Below are positions 26,375 to 35,157 of a DNA stretch of 64,000 nt, one piece after another. The position numbers and the translations under genes are program-made. Within the stretch, counting starts at the first letter, position 1. Every line of letters starts with the position of its first letter. The stretch comes from an uncultured Prevotella sp. (GTDB taxonomy: Bacteria; Bacteroidota; Bacteroidia; Bacteroidales; Bacteroidaceae): assembly GCA_937889855.1 (NCBI GenBank), contig CALBYK010000248.1, positions 18,596-82,595 of the forward strand, written 5' to 3'. The notes below the pieces were generated by a model. The model searched no databases. It was not told the origin of the DNA and saw nothing but the letters and a program-made list of their open reading frames with translations.

Positions 26375-28934
26375 GCGTGCCCTTGCTGTCTACCCCCTCC
26401 ACCGTCACCCTGTATCTCTTCGCCCCGTTGGCAAGGAAGCGCACGGAGGCCTTGCCGTCCTTTATCAGTAGTGTTGGGTTCCAGTATACAGTCTGCCGCA
26501 AGGCGTAGTCCTCAGGAGCCTCATACTTGGGGTTGTAGAAGGCCACTGGGCGTTGGTAGCCAATGGGACGTACAAGCGCCACATTGCGATCGGCATTTTC
26601 CGTCTTGCTCTTTGTCGTGATTATAATTGCGCTTAAGTCCATACCCATGGCCCCCACCTTTCCAGACACAACGGGTAATGTACCAACCATTGGACCTTTA
26701 AGAATGTCCACTTGCAGCACATTATTGGTGCGGATTGACTGTAATGCGCTGTTTTGTGCTTGGTATAGCGACAGTGTGTCTGTGGCAGATCTCCCCGTAT
26801 TCCATACAGTGCCGTCAATTACCAGAAATGATGGTTTGTTGTGATAAAAGAACCATTCCTTTGCATTATTATAGAACAATCCTGTTGTGTTCCATTTCAA
26901 CACATCCAACAGCGATTTGTTCCCTTCTTTCATCAGGGCGTCCTCGTTTATTGACTTCCCGTAGATTTTCGCCATCGACTCATATTCGGTTTTTGGAATG
27001 TGCTTGGCCGACACTTCAACCTCTGGCAGAAACATTATTCGTCCTCCATGCCCATGGGCAAAGCGGTCGGCATCAGTCTTTGCTACCTTAGTGTTGCCGT
27101 GTTCTGTATAAACAGTCATTGGCATGTCGGCCGGTATCTTGGGAAATACGGTATGGTTGATTTGCAGAACATTGTTCGTGCTTCCTTTCGCGCTATGTGC
27201 TATGAGCATATATCCCGTACTGTCGGGCAACTCAAAGCCGTCGAAACGAAACATCCCGTTTTTGTCGGTTGTTGTGCTCTCGGCCAATCCTCCATTGGTT
27301 GACGACATCGTTACGCTCGCTCCCTTTCTTCCGACAGGCGTTACGTTAGACGTTACTTTACCACTTATACTCATGCTTGTTTCTGGATGTGACGCTACAG
27401 GGCTTGCTACACCCTTCAATACTTTTTGCATGTCATACCGTCGCCATCCTTGAGTCAGCATGAGCATGTCAAGATAACCATTGCGGCCACGCTCTGCAAA
27501 ATACCATGCAGGTTGCTCTATATATCCTTTTATCTCCTGTGACAGAAGCAGAGTCGATACAATGTCTTGTGCGGTGTCTGCGCATGCGTCTTCTGTAGCT
27601 GTAATGCTGACGGCACAGCTTGCGTTGACACTGTCTGAAAGCGTGAGTTGCATATGGCGTGTGTTCTCAGTTTCGGGAAGGGCTGCCAGTGTATTGGATG
27701 CATTATTAAACTCATTACCTTTCCATACAAATACAATACGCTCGCTTATAATGTTCATCTTGTTGTCGGTGAGCAGGATGTTGGCTATTCCATCACGGAA
27801 CATCTTGCGGTCAAACTTTACAAATTCACTCTTCATTGGCTGTATGTACAATGGGGCACCACCTTGGTGTACTACAATCCACAAGTCGTTCGTTAATGTT
27901 TGGATGTCTGGCATAACGACATTTGCTATAATGTTGCCATTGTTTTGGGTTATGCTTAATGACGGGACTTGAGTATTTGCTTTGGGTAAGTTTTCAACTA
28001 TAGTTTGTCCGTCTGTGGTTGTGCATGTTATCTTGTATGAGCGTCCTGTTTGTGCGGTTATATAAAACATGCCCATGCCGAGATGCAAAGTCTTCGTTTC
28101 TGCCACGATGTTGCCAATATCATCGGTCACAGTTGCAGTTACGTCTACTCCCTTGCCGTATCTGTCCACAACCTTATATGCTACACGGCACAGTTTATTC
28201 ATGACGATGTGTCCGCCTTCTGGCATGAGTTGCACGTCAATACGCTCGCGTTTCACAGGGACAAATTCTTCGTAGTTGCCAACTTTCACAAGTAAGCAGC
28301 GCTGTTTGCCGCCTATATCCAATGAATGTATTTTGATACCTTCGTGTGTATTGCCCGTGAAAGCTACCTCACCTTTGTTTGAGGTCACTGTCAAGCTGCT
28401 GAGGCTTAAGTTTTTCCCCGTCTTAGGGTCGGTAAATGTCAACATTAAGTCTCCATTGTGAGATGTCGGAGTTATCTTCACCGAATTCTCCAGGACATTA
28501 CGAATCCTGAGTGTTTTCATGAATATGTAGTCTGGTGTCGTGTCTGCAATATACTGTGTATAGGAGCGTATAGTGTATTCTCCCGACGGCATATCTGGTT
28601 GTGTAGGCATATATCCGTGTATTGCCCCGTTCTCATCTTGCCGCATCATGATGCGGCGAACAAGCTCCCCGTTTGGGTTCAATAATTCCACATATACGTA
28701 TCTGCTTGTGAGCGTGGGGACAAGTGTCAAGGCATCCACAACATGGTGGCGCATCCATATCGTGTCGCCAGCGATATAGTCGCCACGGTCAGTTTGGGTG
28801 TATAGTTTCTCTTGAGGAGCCCCAGTTGTTTGTCGCCACATGTAAGCTGCAATAGTGTCAGGAGACACAGTTTGGCAAAATGTCGGAATGGTCCAGATGA
28901 CCAGCGAAATGATTATGAGAATGTCCCGCTTCAT
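26346..28934 (-). CDS. Large secreted protein with MG2-like, carboxypeptidase-regulatory-like and TonB-plug-like domains
   Basis: 862 residues with a signal peptide (MKRDILIIISLVIWTIPTFC). Order: an N-terminal MG2-like beta domain (YTQTDRGDYIAGDTIWMRHHVVD), a central region, a carboxypeptidase-regulatory-like beta sandwich (about 520-600, SISGKVTSNVTPVGRKGAS and NGMFRFDGFELPD), a plug-like domain (about 640-760, LLDVLKWNTTGLFY, LQVDILKGP), and a C-terminal beta domain (GKASVRFLANGAKRYRVTVEG). No outer-membrane barrel follows, so it is not a full TonB receptor. Such proteins are common in Bacteroidota, function unproven. It lies 30 bases after a lipoprotein gene on the same strand. Confidence 0.75.
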   Translation of the reverse strand: MKRDILIIISLVIWTIPTFCQTVSPDTIAAYMWRQTTGAPQEKLYTQTDRGDYIAGDTIWMRHHVVDALTLVPTLTSRYVYVELLNPNGELVRRIMMRQDENGAIHGYMPTQPDMPSGEYTIRSYTQYIADTTPDYIFMKTLRIRNVLENSVKITPTSHNGDLMLTFTDPKTGKNLSLSSLTVTSNKGEVAFTGNTHEGIKIHSLDIGGKQRCLLVKVGNYEEFVPVKRERIDVQLMPEGGHIVMNKLCRVAYKVVDRYGKGVDVTATVTDDIGNIVAETKTLHLGMGMFYITAQTGRSYKITCTTTDGQTIVENLPKANTQVPSLSITQNNGNIIANVVMPDIQTLTNDLWIVVHQGGAPLYIQPMKSEFVKFDRKMFRDGIANILLTDNKMNIISERIVFVWKGNEFNNASNTLAALPETENTRHMQLTLSDSVNASCAVSITATEDACADTAQDIVSTLLLSQEIKGYIEQPAWYFAERGRNGYLDMLMLTQGWRRYDMQKVLKGVASPVASHPETSMSISGKVTSNVTPVGRKGASVTMSSTNGGLAESTTTDKNGMFRFDGFELPDSTGYMLIAHSAKGSTNNVLQINHTVFPKIPADMPMTVYTEHGNTKVAKTDADRFAHGHGGRIMFLPEVEVSAKHIPKTEYESMAKIYGKSINEDALMKEGNKSLLDVLKWNTTGLFYNNAKEWFFYHNKPSFLVIDGTVWNTGRSATDTLSLYQAQNSALQSIRTNNVLQVDILKGPMVGTLPVVSGKVGAMGMDLSAIIITTKSKTENADRNVALVRPIGYQRPVAFYNPKYEAPEDYALRQTVYWNPTLLIKDGKASVRFLANGAKRYRVTVEGVDSKGTLIHLQKEIE

Positions 28935-28964
28935 ATTTGTATCAATTAAGAATTCGTGAATTAA

Positions 28965-29714
28965 TTAAAAATCCCCCATGTCGTCAAGATACCAGCTTCC
29001 TTTGCCATTGCTATGTATAGTAAAGCTGCCGGTATTGCTTTCTAGATCAACCGTTCCCGTAGCGCATAATTTTATTATTGTTCGCGCAAATACTCCACTA
29101 TTCAAATCTGGAGTTTTAATCCATTCTTCATTCTCAAAATCATACATTAATAGCGTCTTGTTATAAAATCTAACCTCATAATCTCCACGTATTGCTTCAG
29201 CTATGATTTTCTTGCCAGAAATGCTACAATCAAATTTGTAATTTGTGACAGTATATCTTCCACCACTATAATTTCTGGATGTCCCTTCCCCACCGAGTCC
29301 TGCTTGAAGACTATGTTTGTCAGATATTTCCCCGTTGGAATCAACGTCATAGTATATTCCAACAGTGATGCCATCAAGTTCATACTTTACAACCTGGCTG
29401 AAGTATTTTGTCCCTACAGCTGCAATCCGTGCCGTGCAAGACGACACCAGGCGGTCCATTTCTATAGGCTCTTTTAGATTTGCAATAAACTTATAATATT
29501 CTTCAAGGCTTTCTGTCGCTTCTTTCGTAAGGCGTTGCTTGTAATTTGTCGAAAATCTTACATCAGCCTCAACATTGTACTTTTTCTGTAAATAGTTAAT
29601 GACCTTTTGATTGTATTCAACATAATCTATGTCTGACTTTTCTTTATCAGCAGTGTCGCAACCTACAAATAATAAAGCTAAGACAAAATAAGTAAATAAT
29701 GTTAGTTTGCTCAT
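28965..29714 (-). CDS. Lipoprotein of unknown function
   Basis: 249 residues with a lipobox (LFVGC), then a Lys/Glu-rich helical segment and a beta-rich C-terminal half (YKFDCSISGKKIIAEAIRG, GTVDLESNTGSFTIHSNGKG). No family recognised. It starts the unit that includes the plug-domain protein. A -7 element TATCTTTG lies on the minus strand at 29777-29784. Low GC, like the rest of the 22.6-30 kb block. Confidence 0.6.
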   Translation of the reverse strand: MSKLTLFTYFVLALLFVGCDTADKEKSDIDYVEYNQKVINYLQKKYNVEADVRFSTNYKQRLTKEATESLEEYYKFIANLKEPIEMDRLVSSCTARIAAVGTKYFSQVVKYELDGITVGIYYDVDSNGEISDKHSLQAGLGGEGTSRNYSGGRYTVTNYKFDCSISGKKIIAEAIRGDYEVRFYNKTLLMYDFENEEWIKTPDLNSGVFARTIIKLCATGTVDLESNTGSFTIHSNGKGSWYLDDMGDF

Positions 29715-29776
29715 AGTTGTAATTGTTTAGGTTATAGGATTATTACAAAAAAAACATCATCGGTGCGTTAATCTTA

Positions 29777-29784
29777 CAAAGATA
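29777..29784 (-). promoter_or_regulatory. -7 element (TATCTTTG) for the lipoprotein/plug-protein unit
   Basis: TAnnTTTG match 62 bases upstream of the lipoprotein start. The 355-base gap 29715-30069 otherwise holds a 22-bp repeat array and a terminator hairpin, and no ORF of note. Confidence 0.45.
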
Positions 29785-29902
29785 TACTAAAAATATAACT
29801 GATATTCTTTCTTGTGCTTAAATAAAGTTAAACGTATGAGATTGTCACTTACCACGGCAACAAGATGTCAACTAACAGCGTTAAGCTACAAAAGAACAAT
29901 TA

Positions 29903-29984
29903 TACCAACGCTTGGTAGCTACGTTACTAAAGTTTGGTAGCAACACTACAAAGCATAGGTAACACAGTTACCAAGTATTGGTAA
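29903..29984. repeat. 22-bp tandem repeat array (GGTAAC family), three units plus a partial unit
   Basis: Units at 29903-29924, 29925-29946 and 29947-29968 with a 16-base partial unit to 29984. The core alternates TACCAA and TTGGTA, and the best unit contains TTGGTAACACAGTTACC across a junction. Same family as 6391-6461 but reversed. It lies between the EnvC-like gene terminator and the lipoprotein promoter. Confidence 0.75.
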
Positions 29985-29990
29985 TAAATG

Positions 29991-30038
29991 TCCTCAAGTT
30001 TCAGACTTGGGCAACGGCCTAAATCCGAAACTTGAGGA
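29991..30038 (-). terminator. Stem-loop after the EnvC-like gene
   Basis: Perfect 12-base arms TCCTCAAGTTTC and complement around a 24-base loop, about 32 bases after the stop codon at 30070. On the minus strand it is followed by CATTTATT, a weak T-run. Confidence 0.55.
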
Positions 30039-30069
30039 ATAAATCAATTCAGCAATCATGCCTGTTCTT

Positions 30070-31797
30070 CTACCGTCCGATCCATGCCTCCGGGTTGAGG
30101 CGGCTCTGCATCTTGCGTAGCTGGAACTGAAGAATGTTGTCGGACGCGACAGCCCCGAGAGCCTGTCGTGCGCTTACTTTCTGTCCGCGGTGCACGCCAA
30201 CTGAGCGCAGGTTGCAATATACGGAGATGTAGGCACCGTGGCGCACCATAACCACGAATGAGCCGCCGTATCCGAACACGGCACTCACCTCGCCGTCGTA
30301 TATGGCGCGTGCTTGGCAGCCCGGCTGTCCCATGATATTGATGCCCTTGTTGTCGATTGTCACTCCGGAGAGTCCTGCCACCGAGTTCTGCCCGTAGTGG
30401 CTCACCACCCGGTAGCTGCCCGTTATAGGCATAGGCAGGCGTCCCTTGTTTGCCTCGAAGCCTCCCGACATCATGCGGTCGACCGACGACATGGTGCGGC
30501 TTTCCTCCACATTCTTCTTGGCCTCTGCAATCTCCTTGGTAGAGCGTTGCTCGTCGGCCTTCGCCTTGCGCTCCATCGCCTCGCGCTGTGCCTCAGCCTC
30601 GCGTGCCTTCTGCTCTGCGGCTGCCTTCTGCTCGGCAGCCGCGGCAGCAGCTGCTTCCGCTTTTGCCTGTGCCTTCTTCTTTGCCTCCGCCTCGCGTTGA
30701 CGCTGAGCCTCGGCACGGGCGGCAGCCTCGCGCTCCTGAGCTGCCTTGGCGGCAGCCTTGGCGCGTGCCTCAGCCTCGCGTGCCTCTCGCAGGCGGCGCT
30801 CGTTCTCAAGACGTGCCTTCTCTGCGGCAGCCTTGCGGCGTGCCAGTTCTTCCTCGCGCCGCTTCTTGGCGGCAGCCTCGGCAGCGGCACGCCGCTTGGC
30901 CTCCTCGGCTGCGCGTACGCGTGCCTTCTCCACCTCAATGGCTATGAGACGGTCAATCTGTGAATTTATGGCGGCTGCGTCCTTGCGCTGCTTGTCGATG
31001 ACCTTCTGTATGGTCTTTTGCTGCTTCTGCAGAGACGTCACGACAGTCTGCTGCTCCTGCTGCTTGCCTTCAAGGGCGCGTTGCTCCTGTTTGCCCTTAT
31101 AGAGCATGTTGTTCTTTTGTCCCTTCACTTGCTGCAGTTGCTGGTGCTTCTCGTTCACCTGCGTCTGTTTGGACTTCACCATCTCGCCCTGCGCCTTCTG
31201 CCACGAGGCATACTCGCGCACGAAGCGCAGTCGTCGGTACATCTGTGCGAAGTTCTTGGCAGAGAAGATGAACATCAGCTTGTCCTGCACCGAGTGCTGG
31301 CGCGTCATGTAGCGCATCGACTTTACATACTTCGCCTTCCGTTCCTTGAGCTGCTGCTGCAGGGTGGACAACTGAGCGTTGAGTATGCCTATGTTTCCGT
31401 CGATGTGGTGTATGTCCTGCTGTATGCCGTCGATGTTCTTTTGGTGTTTGTCAATCTCGCTGTTGATGACGAGAAGGTCGCTCAGGCGTTTCTTCACGTC
31501 GGCTTGGTTGGCACGCAGGGCGGCCTCCTGCTTTTTTATCTCTTTCTGTATGCCTTTGCGCTTCGACTGTAGCCCGCGTATCTCGTCGGTGGTATAGTCG
31601 GGCTTTGCGCTCTTCTTTGTCCTGCCTTTCTTTGCCGCCTTCTTGCCCGTGTTCTTTGTGGCAGCCGCTTTCTGTTTTGCGGCTGCCTTTCTTGTCGTGG
31701 CGGTCTTCCGGTGTTGCTGGCTCTCGGAGGCCAAGGCAGATGCCGCTGGCTGGGCGAGCAAGGCTGCGGCGAGAGCGCAGATAATATATTGTTTCAT
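30070..31797 (-). CDS. EnvC-like murein hydrolase activator with degenerate LytM (M23) domain
   Basis: 575 residues: signal peptide, Lys/Ala-rich spacer, coiled coil (about 70-290), an extreme Ala/Glu/Lys/Arg coiled coil (about 290-430), then a C-terminal M23 domain (about 455-575). The zinc ligands of active M23 enzymes are missing: the first motif position reads TIDNKGIN instead of HxGxD, and the HxH position reads YCN. E. coli EnvC is likewise degenerate and activates amidases, so this is probably a non-catalytic activator of cell-wall splitting in division. It follows the DUF4292 gene by 3 bases in the dut-TPR-DUF4292-EnvC cluster. Confidence 0.85.
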   Translation of the reverse strand: MKQYIICALAAALLAQPAASALASESQQHRKTATTRKAAAKQKAAATKNTGKKAAKKGRTKKSAKPDYTTDEIRGLQSKRKGIQKEIKKQEAALRANQADVKKRLSDLLVINSEIDKHQKNIDGIQQDIHHIDGNIGILNAQLSTLQQQLKERKAKYVKSMRYMTRQHSVQDKLMFIFSAKNFAQMYRRLRFVREYASWQKAQGEMVKSKQTQVNEKHQQLQQVKGQKNNMLYKGKQEQRALEGKQQEQQTVVTSLQKQQKTIQKVIDKQRKDAAAINSQIDRLIAIEVEKARVRAAEEAKRRAAAEAAAKKRREEELARRKAAAEKARLENERRLREAREAEARAKAAAKAAQEREAAARAEAQRQREAEAKKKAQAKAEAAAAAAAEQKAAAEQKAREAEAQREAMERKAKADEQRSTKEIAEAKKNVEESRTMSSVDRMMSGGFEANKGRLPMPITGSYRVVSHYGQNSVAGLSGVTIDNKGINIMGQPGCQARAIYDGEVSAVFGYGGSFVVMVRHGAYISVYCNLRSVGVHRGQKVSARQALGAVASDNILQFQLRKMQSRLNPEAWIGR

Positions 31798-31800
31798 TGC

Positions 31801-32706
31801 TTATTGTATGGAGAGTAGCTTCTTAAGAATGTCCTGTGCTTCAATTCTCTTGTATTTAGGCGAGAGCTCCGTCTTCACGTCCCAGTCGGACGATGTCTTG
31901 GGCGACGACATGCGGACTGACAACTGGGCGGTCTGTTGTTTGCCGGTGACACCTGTCTTGACAGTAAACTGCTGTGTCAGCGGGAACGCCTTGCCCCCCA
32001 CTTGCTTGAAGTTGTCGTATGTCCAGTGGAGTGACGACTCGCCATCGCGTGCGCTTTTGTACACAATGTCGGCGGTTTGTATCTCAGCCGTACTCTTGTT
32101 GATGTCCCATGAGTAGGCTATCTTGCCGCTCTTGTAGCTCACTGGCACCGATGTCGCCATGGCAGCCAGGTCGCATGCAAGCTTCTTGAGTTGCTGCTCG
32201 CCAAGGTTATGCTCGCCGGGAAGGAACAGCTCGTTCCAGAATAGTGACTGCAGCGAGTAGAACGAGATGCCGTTGTCAGCGAGGAAACTCACGTCCTTGT
32301 ATTCGGCCTTGATATACTCCTTGTGGTAGCGGTCGACAAGCAGCACGTAGTCAGGGGTGAAGTCGACGCGTGCTATCTCCGTGCGGATGATGGGCAGGAG
32401 CAGTTGTAGGCGTATAATCTCGTTGCGTCGCATGGCAATCTTGCCGTCGCAGCTCAGGTCCTTGTTGCCCGCCTGCAAGCGGAAGTCGGCTGACGCCACG
32501 ATGTTCTTGGCGGTAAGCTGGTTGTCGGCAACGCGGTTGAGGAAGGCCATCTGTTCAGTGGCTTTCTTTGCGGTGACGGTTGTTGTCTTGGTTGTTGTGG
32601 AGCCGTTCTTTGTTGTGGTCTCCACAGTTGTTTGGCTCACGGTCTTGTTGCTGGCGCACGACGCGAGCAGGAGTAGGGCAGTGAGCAGTGTGAATATATT
32701 CTTCAT
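31801..32706 (-). CDS. DUF4292 lipoprotein (LolA/LolB-like fold)
   Basis: 301 residues with a lipobox (LASC), a Thr-rich linker (residues 22-47) and a DUF4292 domain (AFLNRVADNQLTAKNIVASADFRL, then a strand-rich core with RLQLLLPIIRTEIARVDFTPD). The family resembles LolA/LolB in topology; a lipid or lipoprotein carrier role is an inference. Its start overlaps the TPR gene stop by one base. The stop is 3 bases before the EnvC-like start, so these genes are cotranscribed. Confidence 0.85.
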   Translation of the reverse strand: MKNIFTLLTALLLLASCASNKTVSQTTVETTTKNGSTTTKTTTVTAKKATEQMAFLNRVADNQLTAKNIVASADFRLQAGNKDLSCDGKIAMRRNEIIRLQLLLPIIRTEIARVDFTPDYVLLVDRYHKEYIKAEYKDVSFLADNGISFYSLQSLFWNELFLPGEHNLGEQQLKKLACDLAAMATSVPVSYKSGKIAYSWDINKSTAEIQTADIVYKSARDGESSLHWTYDNFKQVGGKAFPLTQQFTVKTGVTGKQQTAQLSVRMSSPKTSSDWDVKTELSPKYKRIEAQDILKKLLSIQ

Positions 32707-34493
32707 TATTGTAAGCTTTTTTTGATTTTTCTTTCAAGTGCCTCCTTGTTGCCTCCGGCGTCGATGGCCTTCTGCCACAGTTCGGCAGCGTGCTTGTGGT
32801 CGCCACAGGCGTTGTATATGTCGCCGGCGTGCTCAATCACCACAGCCGACGGCCCCTCAGTGGAGTCGGTGTCGTTCTCCAGGGCACGGTCAATGTAAGC
32901 CTTTGCCTCTTCGTGGCGTTTCTCAAGAAAGAGAATCCACGCGTAAGTGTCAAGATAGGTGGCGTTGGTAGGCTCCGCCTTGATGGTGCGTGCGCTCATT
33001 GTCTCCGCCTTCTTAAGATTGATTCTCTTCTCGGATAGATAGTAGGCGTAGTTGTTGAGGGCCATGAGGTTGTTGTCCTTCCACTGCAGGCACGAGTCGT
33101 AGGCGGCAAACGCTTCCTCCGGCCGGTTCTTCTTGTATAAGATGTCGCCCATCATGGCGTAGAAATCGCTCACGATGTCGGGGTCGCTCTTCTCGTTAAT
33201 CTCGCTCACGCCCCGTTTGAGCGCGTCGAGCGCGTCGTCCTCGCGGTCGGTCTGGAAATAGGCTATGCCGAGGAAGTAGTAGAAAGCCATTTCCTCAGGC
33301 GAGTATTGCGTTCCTTCCCGGCTCAGCTTTATCACCTTGTCCCATTTCTTTGCCGGCCACAGGTTCTGTATGAGATTGACACGTGCCGTGACGTTCTCAG
33401 GCTCTATGGCTATGACATGTTCGAATGTGGCATTGACCGAGTCCTCGGGCATGTTCTTCAGCTTCATGTACATGGCCTTGAGGTTGATGATGTCCACCGA
33501 CTTGGGCGATGCCTTTATGGTGTTGTCGAACAGCCGCAGCACGGGCAGTGAGTCGCCGCCCGCCTTCTCACTCTCGCGTATGGCGTTTTGCAGTAGGCTT
33601 GCTTTTGTCTTGTCAGCCGTCTTGGGACTGAACAGAATCTTGTCGCGCAGCATGTCGGCGGCGTCGGTCTTGCCTTCGGCCCGGTAGTAGTCGCTTAGCG
33701 AGCTGAGCGCGTACTCGTTGTCAGCGTCGAGTTTCAGCGCGGCCTCATATTGCGTTAGCGCCTCCTTTTTGTCGTCATTGTTGCGCAGCCAGTTGCCGAG
33801 CATCACCTTGTAGTTGGGCTCGTATGGATGGCGGTCGCACACATGCTTGAGCATGCGTAAGGCGTTCTTCTTGTCGTGCCTCATCTCGTAGATGTTCATC
33901 TTGAGGAATGTGAGCTCGTCGCTTTCACCGTCCTCCTGCTCCATACGGTCGGCTGTGTGCAGCATGTTGGCGTAGTCGTTCTGTGTGCCGTACAGCCTGA
34001 CAAGCAGCTCAAGCACATCCGTGCGTTCGTGGTGGTGGGCGTACAGACTCTCGTATGCCTTTATGGCACTCTTGTAGTCGCGCTTCTGTATGTAGCTTGC
34101 CGCCACCTTCTCCTGGTAGGTGTCGTTGCCCGGTTGCAGCTGGGCTGCACGCTCGAGGGATTGTGCCGAGAGCGAGTCGTTGTCAATGTCCTCATAGAAG
34201 AGCGCCTGGCGGTAGTACACCTCGGCTGCATCTGGGTTTATTGCAAGACATGAGTCGTATCTTGCCATAGCCATGGAGTCGTTGCCGGCAAGCTGGTCGT
34301 TGACAGCCGCGAGGAACAGCCTGTCGAAGAGGGGTGTGGCTGCGAGCAGCGAGTCGGTGCTGACGGCGGAAGTGTCGTTGACGATGGCTGTGCGGCGTGC
34401 CGGCGCCGAGCCTGCCACGGTTGCCAGCGAAGGGGCGACGGCAAGGACGGCTGCCGCGCCGAGGGCTATGATTGGGTTCTTGTATCTCTTCAT
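32706..34493 (-). CDS. Periplasmic TPR protein
   Basis: 595 residues with an N-terminal signal sequence (ALGAAAVLAVAPSLA) and at least ten tetratricopeptide units (for example AAEVYYRQALFYEDIDNDSLSAQ and NEYALSSLSDYYRAEGKTDAA). TPR arrays bind partner proteins. The gene sits between dut and a DUF4292 lipoprotein in a cluster conserved in Bacteroidota, so a part in outer-membrane or lipoprotein assembly is plausible but unproven. Confidence 0.85.
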   Translation of the reverse strand: MKRYKNPIIALGAAAVLAVAPSLATVAGSAPARRTAIVNDTSAVSTDSLLAATPLFDRLFLAAVNDQLAGNDSMAMARYDSCLAINPDAAEVYYRQALFYEDIDNDSLSAQSLERAAQLQPGNDTYQEKVAASYIQKRDYKSAIKAYESLYAHHHERTDVLELLVRLYGTQNDYANMLHTADRMEQEDGESDELTFLKMNIYEMRHDKKNALRMLKHVCDRHPYEPNYKVMLGNWLRNNDDKKEALTQYEAALKLDADNEYALSSLSDYYRAEGKTDAADMLRDKILFSPKTADKTKASLLQNAIRESEKAGGDSLPVLRLFDNTIKASPKSVDIINLKAMYMKLKNMPEDSVNATFEHVIAIEPENVTARVNLIQNLWPAKKWDKVIKLSREGTQYSPEEMAFYYFLGIAYFQTDREDDALDALKRGVSEINEKSDPDIVSDFYAMMGDILYKKNRPEEAFAAYDSCLQWKDNNLMALNNYAYYLSEKRINLKKAETMSARTIKAEPTNATYLDTYAWILFLEKRHEEAKAYIDRALENDTDSTEGPSAVVIEHAGDIYNACGDHKHAAELWQKAIDAGGNKEALERKIKKSLQ

Positions 34494-34511
34494 TGTTGTG
34501 GTGTGTTGTGC

Positions 34512-34949
34512 TTATTTCACTCCGGTGTGGCCGTAGCCTCCCGCGCCGCGCTCTGTCTCATCGAGCTGCTCCACCACCTCAAACTCGCCTTGCTCGTGCC
34601 TTGCGATGACCATCTGCGCGATACGCTCGCCGGCCTCGATGGTGAAGTCCTCTGTAGATAGGTTGATGAGCAGCACTCCTATCTCGCCGCGGTAGTCGGC
34701 GTCGATGGTGCCTGGTGAGTTGAGCACGGTTATGCCGTGCTTGAGGGCGAGACCTGAGCGCGGCCGCACCTGTGCCTCATATCCCTCGGGCAGGGCTATA
34801 TAGAGTCCTGTCGGGATGATGCGCCGTTCCATAGGGCGAAGCACCACGGGTTGTTCGATGTTGGCACGCAGGTCCATGCCCGCGCTCTGCGGTGTGGCGT
34901 AGGCAGGAAGCTGCTGTGAGCCACGGTTCACTATCTTTATTTTTACCAT
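34512..34949 (-). CDS. dut: dUTP diphosphatase
   Basis: 145 residues from [10 protein letters not shown]; a start nine codons upstream lacks conservation. Hydrolyses dUTP to dUMP and PPi, keeping uracil out of DNA. The five trimeric dUTPase motifs are present: [36 protein letters not shown] and the C-terminal GAGGYGHTG arm. First gene of the dut-TPR-DUF4292-EnvC unit; a -7 element TATTTTTG is at 34974-34981. It is divergent from dgt, another nucleotide-pool gene. Confidence 0.96.
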   Translation of the reverse strand: MVKIKIVNRGSQQLPAYATPQSAGMDLRANIEQPVVLRPMERRIIPTGLYIALPEGYEAQVRPRSGLALKHGITVLNSPGTIDADYRGEIGVLLINLSTEDFTIEAGERIAQMVIARHEQGEFEVVEQLDETERGAGGYGHTGVK

Positions 34950-34973
34950 AGTCGTATTTTTGCTTTTAAACTG

Positions 34974-34981
34974 CAAAAATA
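34974..34981 (-). promoter_or_regulatory. -7 element (TATTTTTG) upstream of dut
   Basis: TAnnTTTG match on the minus strand 24 bases before the dut start; no obvious -33. Confidence 0.45.
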
Positions 34982-35077
34982 CTTATTAATAATGATATAA
35001 TGGATTTTTGTGCATTAAATTTAGTTTTTTTGCTGATACGCAGCCTGAAAAATAGCAATATAGGCTTGTTGGCGGAA

Positions 35078-35108
35078 TTGCTTGGTTGACGATAATTTTG
35101 TACCTTTG
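35078..35108 (+). promoter_or_regulatory. Promoter TTG-N20-TACCTTTG for dgt
   Basis: The TTG at 35078-35080 and TACCTTTG at 35101-35108 are 20 bases apart, 49 bases upstream of the dgt ATG. Confidence 0.6.
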
Positions 35109-35157
35109 TGGCAGTCAACCGAACACAGTAATCGAAATCAGAAATAAGCAATATTAA

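Noticed and set aside
30070..31797. Active M23 endopeptidase
   Set aside because: The zinc-ligand positions of the LytM domain are substituted, so the protein is called an activator rather than a peptidase.
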